Below, in pieces: positions 8,925 to 17,458 of a DNA stretch of 64,000 bases (its first letter is position 1; each line of letters begins with the position of its first letter). Source of the stretch: Vibrio palustris. Its GTDB lineage: Bacteria > Pseudomonadota > Gammaproteobacteria > Enterobacterales > Vibrionaceae. The notes under the pieces were generated by a model. It worked only from the letters and a program-made list of their open reading frames with translations. It searched no databases and was not told where the DNA came from. The position numbers were made by a program, and so were the translations under genes. The DNA lies in assembly GCF_024346995.1 (NCBI RefSeq), contig NZ_AP024888.1, positions 496,001 through 560,000 of the forward strand, in the 5' to 3' direction.

Positions 8925-9452
8925 ATGAGTCAAATTCGCAAGCCATTACACGTAACTATCGATCCAGTTGTTCGCTCGCTGACCGTTGGTGAGATAACCG
9001 TCCCACTGTCAGCAAAATTGTTAGCGCTTTATGCCTTTATTGTCTTTACACAAAACCGTTCCATTACGGTTAATCAAGCGTTTATGGCTGATACGAGGCA
9101 CTCGAGACGTTATTTGAACTATGTATGGTTTTTACGCGGCGATGTGCGTATCTATCAAACCTTTGGCCTTGAAGATGAAGGGGATGTTAAATATCAACGA
9201 TATGAGACTTTGTTACCAATAACAGCTAAGTTTATTCAGGAAGTCCGTGCTCAAATTCATGCTATTTTACGCCGCACATTACCTGCTGATATGGTTGACA
9301 TAATAAAAATACACTCTGATGGCATTAAAGGTAGCTGTACCTATCATATTGATACGGCATTAGAGATTGGCATTGTCGACGCTCGATATTGGCCTCATTC
9401 GCAAGATGAGGAAATGAATCAAAAATGTGAACTTTACGAAACACAGGTGTAA
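8925..9452 (+). CDS. Unrecognised protein with a winged-helix-like segment
   Basis: About 175 residues, no signal peptide. The first 45 residues (SLTVGEITVPLSAKLLALYAFIVF) have the beta-beta-helix pattern seen at the start of OmpR-like winged helices. The later part (EVRAQIHAILRRTLPADMV, then a YHIDTALEIGIVD strand pair) resembles, from memory, the C-terminal module of NE0113-type CRISPR-associated proteins. Neither assignment is firm and there is no cas gene or array nearby. Starts at 8916 (GTG), 8919 or 8925 are all possible; the GGTGAT before 8925 favours the last. It closely follows the preceding unknown gene. Confidence 0.6.
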   Translation: MSQIRKPLHVTIDPVVRSLTVGEITVPLSAKLLALYAFIVFTQNRSITVNQAFMADTRHSRRYLNYVWFLRGDVRIYQTFGLEDEGDVKYQRYETLLPITAKFIQEVRAQIHAILRRTLPADMVDIIKIHSDGIKGSCTYHIDTALEIGIVDARYWPHSQDEEMNQKCELYETQV

Positions 9453-9975
9453 ATTCCTTTGTTGAATAATGTCACAAATACGCGATGGCGACAGACGCTG
9501 GTCAATATTAGCAGTTGACGTTTGCTGGTGTGAGGAGTAGTTTTTGTGCCACATGGCCTTACTAAATTGTAAGTTTATGTGGCAACGATGATAAAATAGC
9601 GTCGATTCATTACTTACCATGTATCACCAAATAACGAGTTCTTTAACTGTGCATCATCGTTGTTTTCTGATAAGCCCGAATGCATCCTACCTTTACACTA
9701 TATTGGTGGGATAACTGTATCTATGATTCGGGTATAAAGAGTAGTTTCATAATAACTTCATTTAAAACATAAGTTTATTAAAGAATAGGCTAGAGGCAGC
9801 GTCGCTGTTTATCTGTGCCATAGCTCAATTGGCAAGTACCGTGTTTGGCGTATAAAACGATGATTCGTTTATTGAGACGAATACCCAATAAGAGGTGAAC
9901 CGTCTGAATAAAACCGGTTTAACGTAGTCCATGTAATGCAGGTTACATCTCTACGTAGCATGAGTGAGAAAAAGT
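9453..9975 (+). promoter_or_regulatory. Long leader/intergenic region of the ydeP homologue with a hairpin
   Basis: About 520 bases without a supported gene. Just before ydeP there is a two-part hairpin: ACGTAG (9922-9927) pairs with CTACGT (9951-9956), and inside it ATGTAA (9931-9936) pairs with TTACAT (9943-9948) around a 6-nt loop. A palindrome AAACCGGTTT lies at 9911-9920. The hairpin ends 19 bases before the chosen start, a position suited to controlling translation. A degenerate tRNA-like string around 9816-9880 is discussed under rejected items. Confidence 0.4.
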
Positions 9976-12285
9976 ATGAGTATAAAACAATATAATGGTT
10001 CAGCTGGTGGTTGGGGTGCATTGAAAAGCACGACGAAGCATCTTTTTCAAAGTGAGAATGTCGCTAAAAACCTTTCAAATCTGATGAAAACTAACCAAGA
10101 TCAAGGGTTTGATTGTCCAGGCTGTGCTTGGGGGGAGAAAGGTGTTCCTGGGCGTTTTCGCTTTTGTGAAAATGGCGCGAAAGCCGTGAATTGGGAAGCG
10201 ACGTCGAAAGGCGTTGATCGTGATTTCTTTAGCCAATACTCCGTGACTTGGCTAAATAAACAAACTGATTATTTCCTTGAGTATCAAGGACGCTTGACCG
10301 AGCCAATGCGTTATAACGAAGAAACGGATCATTATGAACCGATTAGTTGGGATGATGCGTTTGCGTTAATAGCCCAGCACTTGAAAGCGCTGGATAACCC
10401 GAACCAAGCAGAATTTTATACCTCAGGGCGGACGAGTAACGAAGCGGCTTTTATCTATCAACTTTTTGCCCGACGCTTAGGCACCAATAACTTCCCTGAT
10501 TGCTCTAACATGTGTCATGAAGCCACTAGCGTGGCTTTAGCAAGCACGATTGGTATTGGTAAGGGCACCACCAAAATCGATGATTTTGAAGTGGCGGATG
10601 CGATTTTTCTATTCGGACAAAATCCAGGTACCAATCACCCTCGGATGCTAGAAACACTGTCTAGTGCCTACCGCCGAGGGGCGAAAGTGGTCGCCTTAAA
10701 TAATTTGAAAGAACGTGGACTGCAGCGTTTCACCAATCCTCAGCACCCTTTAGAAATGCTAAGTAATGGATCTACCCCGACAACGAGCCATTATTTTACC
10801 CCTAAACTTGGTGGCGATATGGCGATTGTTCGTGGCATGGTGAAATCTTTGCTAGCTCGCCACGACGCCGCCATGTCTGAGGGCAGCTCGGTATTTGACC
10901 TAGAATTTATTGCTGAGCATACACAAGGTATGGATGCATATTTAGATCTTGTGCGTGCGACTTCATGGGACGATATTGTTGAGCAATCTGGGCTATCGTT
11001 TGATGATATCACTCAACTGGCGGATATTTATCAAGCCGCAGAGCGAGTGATTGTCACTTGGGCGATGGGGATTACTCAACATAAACACTCGGTCGCGACG
11101 ATTCAGGAATTGGTAAATTTACAGCTTCTATGCGGGCAAATCGGTAAAGAAGGCGCGGGTTTGTGTCCGGTACGTGGTCACTCGAATGTGCAAGGTGATC
11201 GTACTGTAGGCATTAACGAAAAGCCGAATCAAACCTTCCTTGATAATTTTGAAGCAGTATTTGGTTTTAAACCACCACAAGAGCATGGACATAACGTCGT
11301 TAATGCGATTGAAGCGATGTTACGTGGTGATAGTAAAGTTTTCATTGGAATGGGAGGAAACTTAGTTGCCGCAGCTCCAGATACAGAGCGTGTCGCGCAA
11401 GCGATGCATCAATGCAATTTGACAGTGAACGTCGCGACTAAGCTTAACCGTAGCCATGTTAATCCTGGTAAAGATTCTTTGATTCTACCTTGTTATGGAC
11501 GTACAGATATCGATTTACAAGCATCTGGCGAACAAAAAGTGACAGTGGAAGATTCCTTCTCTATGGTGCATTCGTCTAAAGGGCAAGTAAAACCCTTGAG
11601 TTCATCAATGCGTTCAGAAATCGCTATTGTCGCCGGTATGGGAAGTGCAACGTTTGGAGCACTTGATCCGGTTGAGTGGCAAGCGTTAGCGGATAACTAC
11701 GACCGTATTCGAGATTTGATGGAAGCGATGTTGGCAGGCTTTACTGACGTAAATACGCGTATGGATGAACCCGGTGGTTTCTATTTGGGAAACTCTGCGC
11801 GCGAACTGACTTGGAATACCCCTCAGGGTAAAGCTCAGATCTCAGCCAATAGTTTACCAGAGTTTGTAACAGGGCTTGATACGGGCTCGATGACTGATAA
11901 ACGCGTGTTTGTCATGCAAACCATGCGCTCACACGATCAATACAATACAACCATTTATGGCATGGATGATCGTTACCGTGGCGTATTTGGTGAACGTAAT
12001 GTGGTCTTTATGAATGAAGATGATATGCAAGAGCAAGGTTTGAGCAAAGGCGATCTGATTGATTTAGAAGCATTGTGGAATGATGATATTGAGCGTCGTA
12101 TCGAGGCGTTTAAAGCGGTACCATTTGATATTGCTCGCGGTAACGTCGCCGCTTATTTCCCTGAAGCCAATGCGCTGGTGCCGCTGAGCAGTAAAGGAGA
12201 TTTGTGTGATACGCCAACGTCTAAATCGATTAATGTCTGTATTAGCCGTACACAGGCTGAACCTTGGTTAGTGACCAGTGCTTAA
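9976..12285 (+). CDS. ydeP: FdhF/YdeP-family molybdopterin oxidoreductase
   Basis: Large (769-residue) cytoplasmic oxidoreductase of the formate-dehydrogenase-H-like YdeP family, which in E. coli is linked to acid resistance though its substrate is unknown. The N-terminal FDCPGCAWGE and a downstream FCENGAK supply the family's cysteines. SNMCHEATS places Cys180-His181 where FdhF has its Sec-His pair at the molybdenum, so a Cys-ligated Mo centre is likely. Further molybdopterin motifs include GQNPGTNHPRM and GAGLCPVRGHSNVQGDRTVG. I start at ATG 9976; a GTG at 9964 would add four residues. A terminator follows the gene. No accessory electron-transfer subunit is adjacent. Confidence 0.88.
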   Translation: MSIKQYNGSAGGWGALKSTTKHLFQSENVAKNLSNLMKTNQDQGFDCPGCAWGEKGVPGRFRFCENGAKAVNWEATSKGVDRDFFSQYSVTWLNKQTDYFLEYQGRLTEPMRYNEETDHYEPISWDDAFALIAQHLKALDNPNQAEFYTSGRTSNEAAFIYQLFARRLGTNNFPDCSNMCHEATSVALASTIGIGKGTTKIDDFEVADAIFLFGQNPGTNHPRMLETLSSAYRRGAKVVALNNLKERGLQRFTNPQHPLEMLSNGSTPTTSHYFTPKLGGDMAIVRGMVKSLLARHDAAMSEGSSVFDLEFIAEHTQGMDAYLDLVRATSWDDIVEQSGLSFDDITQLADIYQAAERVIVTWAMGITQHKHSVATIQELVNLQLLCGQIGKEGAGLCPVRGHSNVQGDRTVGINEKPNQTFLDNFEAVFGFKPPQEHGHNVVNAIEAMLRGDSKVFIGMGGNLVAAAPDTERVAQAMHQCNLTVNVATKLNRSHVNPGKDSLILPCYGRTDIDLQASGEQKVTVEDSFSMVHSSKGQVKPLSSSMRSEIAIVAGMGSATFGALDPVEWQALADNYDRIRDLMEAMLAGFTDVNTRMDEPGGFYLGNSARELTWNTPQGKAQISANSLPEFVTGLDTGSMTDKRVFVMQTMRSHDQYNTTIYGMDDRYRGVFGERNVVFMNEDDMQEQGLSKGDLIDLEALWNDDIERRIEAFKAVPFDIARGNVAAYFPEANALVPLSSKGDLCDTPTSKSINVCISRTQAEPWLVTSA

Positions 12286-12360
12286 TCGCGAATAGCACAC
12301 CAATGTGAGTATGTAAATTCAGCGTAATTAGCTCCTAGTCATACATTTTGCGCCATCATA

Positions 12361-12393
12361 CGCCGGTTATCGAGAGATAAGCGGCGTTTTTTT
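12361..12393 (+). terminator. Rho-independent terminator after ydeP
   Basis: CGCCGGTTATC (12361-12371), GAGA loop, GATAAGCGGCG (12376-12386), then seven T. One internal G-G mismatch in an otherwise 11-bp stem. Confidence 0.85.
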
Positions 12394-12487
12394 ATGCGTA
12401 TCATTGGTCATCAGCGTAATATCGGCGGTACCAATCGTACTTAGTATAAGATTTGGGTATGATGTCCTTTTTATTGCACATACTCTG

Positions 12488-12949
12488 ATGATTAATAAAC
12501 AATCCTTGCGTCAACAGTTACTACAAATATTGCACGATCAACGTGCCAATGCATTGACCGCCGCTGATAGCGCTCATGATGCGGCGACGCATGAGCAAAG
12601 TGTCGCAGAAACTCAATATGATACGGTGGGTTTAGAAGCCGCTTATCTCGCGCATGGTCAATCGCAACGAGTCATGGAATGTGATGTGATGATTCAACGT
12701 TTAAGCGCGTTGGCATTACGTGATTTTACCGATAACGATGAAATTGGCTATGGCGCACTGGTGACACTGAGTAATAATCAAGTCTACTGGTTATTACCAG
12801 TATGTGGCGGGGCACGATTAAAATATGCTAGCGTAAGTGAGCAAACGATAACCGTTGTCACAGATCAATCGCCATTAGGACAAATGTTAGAGGGCGCAGA
12901 AATCGCAGAAGTACTAGCCAACGGGCATACTATTATCGCGATTTGTTAA
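12488..12949 (+). CDS. GreA/GreB-like protein (C-terminal FKBP-type Gre domain)
   Basis: A 153-residue cytoplasmic protein with the plan of a transcript-cleavage factor. The N-terminal half is a predicted helical hairpin (residues about 5-75, including ATHEQSVAETQYDTVGLEAAY), and the C-terminal half has the Gre/Rnk pattern GYGALVTLSNNQVYWLLPVCGG followed by SPLGQMLEGAEIAEVL, like the SPIG/SPLG...GK.GD motif of GreA/GreB. I do not see the paired acidic residues of the GreA tip in their usual context, so it may modulate RNA polymerase without cleavage activity. The ATG at 12488 gives the Gre-like N-terminus; no strong ribosome site is seen. Probably cotranscribed with the next gene, 37 bases on. 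Confidence 0.65.
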   Translation: MINKQSLRQQLLQILHDQRANALTAADSAHDAATHEQSVAETQYDTVGLEAAYLAHGQSQRVMECDVMIQRLSALALRDFTDNDEIGYGALVTLSNNQVYWLLPVCGGARLKYASVSEQTITVVTDQSPLGQMLEGAEIAEVLANGHTIIAIC

Positions 12950-12986
12950 AGGATGTTACTTAATAAAGCCAAGGAGAAAGAGTTCA

Positions 12987-13433
12987 ATGAACGAGGGCAA
13001 TATCACATATCGTGAAATGCAATTAAGCGATTATGACGCAGTTATGGCGTTATGGAGCGAAGCTGAGGGCTTGAGCCTCAAAGATGCCGACTCAAAAGAA
13101 CATATTGCGCGGTATTTAGCACATAATCCTCGACTCAGTTATGTGGCTTGGCAGTCTACTATTCTAGTAGGAGCCGTGTTAGTGGGGACCGATGGACGGC
13201 GTGGCTATCTGCAGCATTTGGCGGTACATTCGCATTATCGTGGTCAGGGAATCGCTCGCCAGCTCATTGATCGCTCTTTGAACCAGTTAGCCGAACAAGG
13301 TATTGCCAAAACGCATCTATTTGTACTAAATGACAACACACAAGCTCAGCATTTTTACGAGAAATTGGGTTGGTTTGCTCGTGATGAAGTGCGAATGTAT
13401 TCATTTAATCGTAGCGAGAATGACAACGTATAA
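12987..13433 (+). CDS. GNAT-family N-acetyltransferase
   Basis: Compact 148-residue acetyltransferase using acetyl-CoA; substrate unknown. The acetyl-CoA pyrophosphate loop is HYRGQGIARQLID (motif R/Q-x-x-G-x-G/A), preceded by YLQHLAVHS on beta4 and followed by LFVLNDNTQAQHFYEKLGWFARD, the usual motif B. The layout is that of RimI/YpeA-like single-domain enzymes. The ribosome site AAGGAGAAAG lies directly upstream. It sits just behind the Gre-like gene and a hairpin overlaps its stop. Confidence 0.88.
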   Translation: MNEGNITYREMQLSDYDAVMALWSEAEGLSLKDADSKEHIARYLAHNPRLSYVAWQSTILVGAVLVGTDGRRGYLQHLAVHSHYRGQGIARQLIDRSLNQLAEQGIAKTHLFVLNDNTQAQHFYEKLGWFARDEVRMYSFNRSENDNV

Positions 13434-13459
13434 TAAACAACTATTGTCAGTTGTTTATT
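13432..13459 (+). terminator. Perfect inverted repeat at the GNAT gene end
   Basis: AATAAACAACT (13432-13442), ATTGTC loop, AGTTGTTTATT (13449-13459): 11 perfect pairs. It begins at the stop codon region and is followed by CTATTATC, a poor T-tract, so it may block 3' exonucleases or act as a weak terminator. Confidence 0.55.
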
Positions 13460-13618
13460 CTATTATCGTGTACAGATGTAAAGATTCACCGGTATCAATA
13501 AGACGATAGACTTAATGAGGGCAAAAGATATTATTGATAAGTTTGTCATAGACATAGTGTATATTAGCAACGATGGAAATACCGTTACTTTCTGTTACAA
13601 TGAGTAAGTGTAAGTTAA

Positions 13619-13647
13619 AGCGAGGTTAATCATTAGCCTCGTTTTTT
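13619..13647 (+). terminator. Rho-independent terminator upstream of the dehydrogenase operon
   Basis: CGAGGTTA (13621-13628) pairs with TAGCCTCG (ending 13641) with one G-U pair and is followed by six T. It lies about 180 bases beyond the GNAT gene and 63 bases before the next start, so it ends either read-through from the GNAT gene or a short transcript of its own made from 13460-13620. Confidence 0.7.
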
Positions 13648-13709
13648 ATTATCACCACGATTACATACAACTCAGAATAAGCAGTAAATGCAGAATACAC
13701 GGGTGCGCT

Positions 13710-14228
13710 ATGAACAATGATTCTTCAAAAAATCCGTCATCATCCCATGATAAGACGCGACGTAATATCATCAAAGGGCTTGCTTCGACCAGCCTATTGT
13801 CCCTTTTTCCAACCTTTAATGTTATAGCTGATTCCCTAAGAGATGATGTGCCAGACGCGTTTGTCTCTGTGTCAAAAGCACTCACGCAGCGAGACGTATT
13901 GCCTGAGATGCTAGTTCAACGTTTTTATCAGGCGCTGCAAGCAACCCATCGTGGATTTGCACAGCAAGTTATGACACTAGAGCAAGAAATGAATCAATTT
14001 AAGACGCAGAACTTTGCCGATAAATTGAGTCCTGAATCTCAACAAACAGCAAAAACTATTTTATCGGCTTGGTACACAGGCATCGTCGGCGATGGTCCAG
14101 AGGCTCAGGTAGTTACTTATCGTAACGCTTTTGAATTTTCTGCAGTAGAAGAGGTACTCACACCACGTAGCTATTGTCCGAATAAGCCGGGCTTTTGGGC
14201 CGCTAAACCTATGGAGAAAAACGCATAA
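13710..14228 (+). CDS. Small (gamma-type) subunit of a membrane sugar/gluconate dehydrogenase
   Basis: A 172-residue exported subunit resembling gluconate 2-dehydrogenase subunit 3 or the small subunit of FAD-dependent sorbitol/glucose dehydrogenases. It has a Tat-type signal: TRRNIIKGLA followed by a hydrophobic stretch to about residue 40. In related complexes this subunit carries the folded flavoprotein across the membrane, since the large subunit lacks its own signal, and the same holds here. The stop overlaps the start of the flavoprotein gene by one base (TAATG), showing tight translational coupling. It is the first gene of a three-gene operon. Confidence 0.82.
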   Translation: MNNDSSKNPSSSHDKTRRNIIKGLASTSLLSLFPTFNVIADSLRDDVPDAFVSVSKALTQRDVLPEMLVQRFYQALQATHRGFAQQVMTLEQEMNQFKTQNFADKLSPESQQTAKTILSAWYTGIVGDGPEAQVVTYRNAFEFSAVEEVLTPRSYCPNKPGFWAAKPMEKNA

Positions 14229-15808
14229 TGACTACTAAAAAAGCAGACGTTGTTGTTGTTGGTTCCGGAGTCGCAGGCGGCTTAGTCGCTAATGAACTCG
14301 CGAAAGCGGGGAAGTCTGTACTGATATTAGAAGCTGGGCCTCGGTATTCGCGCGGCGAAATTGTCGAACGTTTTCGTAATCAGCCGAATAAATCTGACTT
14401 TATGGCGCCTTATCCGTCCACGCCATATGCGCCGCACCCTGAATTTAACCCTAATAACGGGTATTTAATTCAAAAAGGTGAGCAAGCTTATGATGCTCAA
14501 TACATTCGTGCTGTTGGTGGTACAACTTGGCATTGGGCTGCTTCCGCATGGCGCTTCATCCCTAACGATTTTAAATTACAGTCTATCTATGGGATTGGAC
14601 GTGATTGGCCACTAGAATATAAAGATCTAGAGTTTTGGTATCAACGAGCAGAAGAAGAACTCGGTGTGTGGGGGCCCAATGATGAAGAGTTAGGTTCACC
14701 ACGTTCTCATCCTTACCCGATGTCTCCACTGCCGATCTCGTACAATGAAAAAGTAATTAAAGATCGTTTAAATCAGAACGATTTTTATGTTGTTACAGAA
14801 CCCGTCGCACGTAACAGTCGTCCTTATGATAATCGTCCTACCTGTTGTGGCAATAATAACTGTATGCCGATTTGTCCGATAGGCGCGATGTATAACGGCA
14901 TTACTCATGTTGAGAAAGCCGAAGCGAACGGCGCAACGGTTATCGATCAAGCGGTCGTCTACAAAGTAGAAAAAGGGGCGAACAATAAAATTGTTGCCGT
15001 GCATTATTACACTCCTGATGGCGAGTCAGTGAAAGTGGAAGGTGACTATTTTGTATTGGCTGCGAATGGCATTGAAACGCCAAAATTGATGCTGATGTCA
15101 GATGTGGGCAATAGCTCTGATATGGTTGGTCGTAATTTGATGGACCACCCAGGTACTGGTATTCGTTTTTACGCGAGTGAAAAACTGTGGCCAGGACGTG
15201 GCGCTCAGGAAATGACGTCGATTGTTGGCTGGCGAGATGGTGATTTCCGCTCTCAATATGCAGGTAAAAAATTGCACTTGTCGAATATGAATCGCACCGA
15301 TCAAGTGACGGCAGAAATTCTAGCGCAAGATCAGTTACGCTTGGGCGATGTTCTGGATAACGAAATTCGTGATAAAGCGGCTCGATTTGTGCAGTTAGAT
15401 AGTTTCCATGAGTTACTGCCTCATCCTGAGAACCGTATTGTTCCTAGTGCTAATCAGAAAGATGCAATGGGTATCGCTAAACCTGAATTTCATTACGCCA
15501 TTGATGATTACGTTAAGCGTAGTGCGGTACATACCCGTGAAGCGTATGGCAAAATTGCCAAGCTTATGGGCGGGACTGAGATTCAATATCGCGACGAATT
15601 CTCAAACAACCAGCATATCTGCGGTACGGTGTTAATGGGCTCAGATCCTAAAGACAGCGTCGTCGATAGTGATTGCCGTACCCATGATCACGATAATCTA
15701 TTTATTGCCAGTTCAGGCACGATGCCGACGGTAGGGACAGTTAATTGTACATTAACGATAGCTGCTCTGGCTCTGCGTATCGCCGACACACTCAGCAAGG
15801 AGGTATAA
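14228..15808 (+). CDS. GMC-family FAD dehydrogenase, large subunit
   Basis: Flavoprotein of 526 residues in the glucose-methanol-choline family, the catalytic subunit oxidising a sugar, sugar acid or polyol. The FAD-binding Rossmann motif is VVGSGVAGGLVANEL (residues 10-24) followed by ILEAGP. A cysteine cluster CCGNNNCMPICP places Cys206/207, 212 and 216 with the spacing of the 3Fe-4S site of Burkholderia FAD-glucose dehydrogenase, which passes electrons to a cytochrome c. The C-terminal active-site region includes NQHICGTVLMG and GTVNCTLTIAALALRIAD. No signal peptide, consistent with hitch-hiking export with the small subunit. Substrate specificity cannot be read; gluconate, 2-ketogluconate, sorbitol and glucose are all possible. 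Confidence 0.88.
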   Translation: MTTKKADVVVVGSGVAGGLVANELAKAGKSVLILEAGPRYSRGEIVERFRNQPNKSDFMAPYPSTPYAPHPEFNPNNGYLIQKGEQAYDAQYIRAVGGTTWHWAASAWRFIPNDFKLQSIYGIGRDWPLEYKDLEFWYQRAEEELGVWGPNDEELGSPRSHPYPMSPLPISYNEKVIKDRLNQNDFYVVTEPVARNSRPYDNRPTCCGNNNCMPICPIGAMYNGITHVEKAEANGATVIDQAVVYKVEKGANNKIVAVHYYTPDGESVKVEGDYFVLAANGIETPKLMLMSDVGNSSDMVGRNLMDHPGTGIRFYASEKLWPGRGAQEMTSIVGWRDGDFRSQYAGKKLHLSNMNRTDQVTAEILAQDQLRLGDVLDNEIRDKAARFVQLDSFHELLPHPENRIVPSANQKDAMGIAKPEFHYAIDDYVKRSAVHTREAYGKIAKLMGGTEIQYRDEFSNNQHICGTVLMGSDPKDSVVDSDCRTHDHDNLFIASSGTMPTVGTVNCTLTIAALALRIADTLSKEV

Positions 15809-15809
15809 C

Positions 15810-17156
15810 ATGCGCTATAGAAGTCTGTTTATCGCAGTGATTCTTGTCGTATTTATTGGTGTTGGCGCGATTGTGAGTGGTCTTTGGCAACCCACGACCC
15901 ATTCACCTGCCGATATCCAGCAAATTAAGACGACTGACATTCCTGAAGGAATGAGTCGTGGCAAGTATATCGCAACTATGTCGGATTGTACTGCATGCCA
16001 CACGACAGATGAAAGTCAACCGTTTGCAGGGGGGCTAGCAATGCCATTGCCAATTGGTACATTGTATTCAACGAACATCACTCCTGATAAACAAACCGGG
16101 ATTGGCAATTATAGCTTGGCAGATTTTAAGCGTGTGCTACGCCAAGGTATCCGTAAAGATGGCAGTAACCTGTATCCAGCGATGCCTTACACCGAATACA
16201 CCAAGTTATCTGATGATGATATTAGTGCATTATATGACTACTTTATGCACGAAGTTAAACCAATCAAGCAGGAAAACCATGAGAGTGATATTCCTGCAAT
16301 ATTAGCTATGCGCTGGCCTTTATCGATTTGGAACTGGATGTTCCATACTCAAGGTGCTTATCAGGAGAATCCGGATAAGAGTGCCGAATGGAACCGTGGT
16401 GCGTATCTAGTGCAAGGTGCGACACACTGTGGAACGTGTCATACGCCACGTGGTATTGCTATGCAACCTATTGCCGGTGATGAACAAACGAAAGGGTTTT
16501 TATCGGGGGCCGATTTAGGTGGTTGGCATGCCTTTAATATCACCAGTGATGATAAACATGGTTTAGGCTCATGGAGTAATCAAGAGATTGTTCAATACCT
16601 AAAAACGGGCTCAGTAGCGGGTAAAGCGCAAGCAGCAGGTACCATGGGCGAAGCCGTAGAGCATAGCTTTCAATACATGAGTGATGACGATCTTAATGCT
16701 ATCGCGACGTATTTACGCTCGGTACCAGCCGTCAGCCAAGAAGGGCCATCTCGGTTTACGCAAGGGCAAGCAAAGCCTCAAGATATGGCTGTACGCGGTG
16801 TCCCTTTAGATAAACTGACGAAAGATCAGCAAGTACAATCGTTGTACATGGGCAACTGTGCAGCGTGTCATGGCGCCGATGGTGGTGGTTCGCCGGATGG
16901 TTACTATCCTTCGCTTTACCACAACAGTGTGGTGGGCAGTAACAAGCCAAATAACCTCATTCAAGTGATCTTGACTGGGGTGCATCGTAAGACACAATCC
17001 GCTGATGTGATGATGCCTGCGTTTGGTCGTCAATTGTCTGACCAAAATGTTGCAGACATCGTTAACTTTGTGACAAAAAACTATGGTCAAAAAGAGGCCA
17101 AGGTCACACCTGATGAAGTGAAAGCGTTGCGTTCACAAACAGAAGCGACGCCTTAA
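15810..17156 (+). CDS. Tri-haem cytochrome c subunit of the dehydrogenase
   Basis: 448-residue c-type cytochrome with an N-terminal membrane anchor/signal (FIAVILVVFIGVGAIVSGLW). Three CxxCH haem sites are visible: CTACH at residues 60-64, CGTCH at 207-211 and CAACH at 350-354, the classic three-domain layout of gluconate, alcohol and sorbitol dehydrogenase cytochrome subunits. It takes electrons from the flavoprotein at the periplasmic face and reduces ubiquinone or a terminal oxidase. The start follows the flavoprotein stop by one base with a good AAGGAGG site upstream. A strong terminator ends the operon. Confidence 0.92.
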   Translation: MRYRSLFIAVILVVFIGVGAIVSGLWQPTTHSPADIQQIKTTDIPEGMSRGKYIATMSDCTACHTTDESQPFAGGLAMPLPIGTLYSTNITPDKQTGIGNYSLADFKRVLRQGIRKDGSNLYPAMPYTEYTKLSDDDISALYDYFMHEVKPIKQENHESDIPAILAMRWPLSIWNWMFHTQGAYQENPDKSAEWNRGAYLVQGATHCGTCHTPRGIAMQPIAGDEQTKGFLSGADLGGWHAFNITSDDKHGLGSWSNQEIVQYLKTGSVAGKAQAAGTMGEAVEHSFQYMSDDDLNAIATYLRSVPAVSQEGPSRFTQGQAKPQDMAVRGVPLDKLTKDQQVQSLYMGNCAACHGADGGGSPDGYYPSLYHNSVVGSNKPNNLIQVILTGVHRKTQSADVMMPAFGRQLSDQNVADIVNFVTKNYGQKEAKVTPDEVKALRSQTEATP

Positions 17157-17192
17157 GCCTTGAACTGACAGTGCTTAATTTGAGATAAGAAT

Positions 17193-17223
17193 AAGAGTGA
17201 AGCGCAAGCTTCACTCTTTTTTT
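17193..17223 (+). terminator. Rho-independent terminator of the dehydrogenase operon
   Basis: AAGAGTGAAGC (17193-17203), GCAA tetraloop, GCTTCACTCTT (17208-17218), with the T-run continuing to 17223. Eleven perfect pairs. Confidence 0.92.
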
Positions 17224-17420
17224 ATTGATGGGGCAATGAATACGGGTCGTCGGCGCTATATTGCCCGGTGCGTGTGACTTCATCGTGATCGGGCTGGCTA
17301 GATAGCTTGGTATGCTCATGACCTTACTAAGAAGATAGGTTAAATAAGCATAATCATAACGCATTGAACAGCAGCATTTGTATCTATAACTGCTGCATTT
17401 ATGGGTATTTTCTACGGATA

Positions 17421-17442
17421 GTGTGCATGCAAAAATGCATAC
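17421..17442 (+). promoter_or_regulatory. Inverted repeat just upstream of the MFS gene ribosome site
   Basis: GTGTGCAT (17421-17428), 6 bases, ATGCATAC (17435-17442), one mismatch. It sits directly before AAAGGAGG. A second inverted repeat GCAGCA-N14-TGCTGC lies at 17371-17396 around a TATAAC -10-like hexamer (17385-17390). Either could be a repressor site; the nearby LysR and TetR genes are candidates, but this is inference. Confidence 0.4.
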
Positions 17443-17458
17443 AACAAAGGAGGAATCA

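Noticed and set aside
9816..9880. tRNA-like text (CATAGCTCAATTGGCAAGTA) resembling a D-arm
   Set aside because: No matching acceptor stem, anticodon arm or T-loop GTTCGA sequence follows; it cannot fold as a tRNA and is probably chance or an old fragment.
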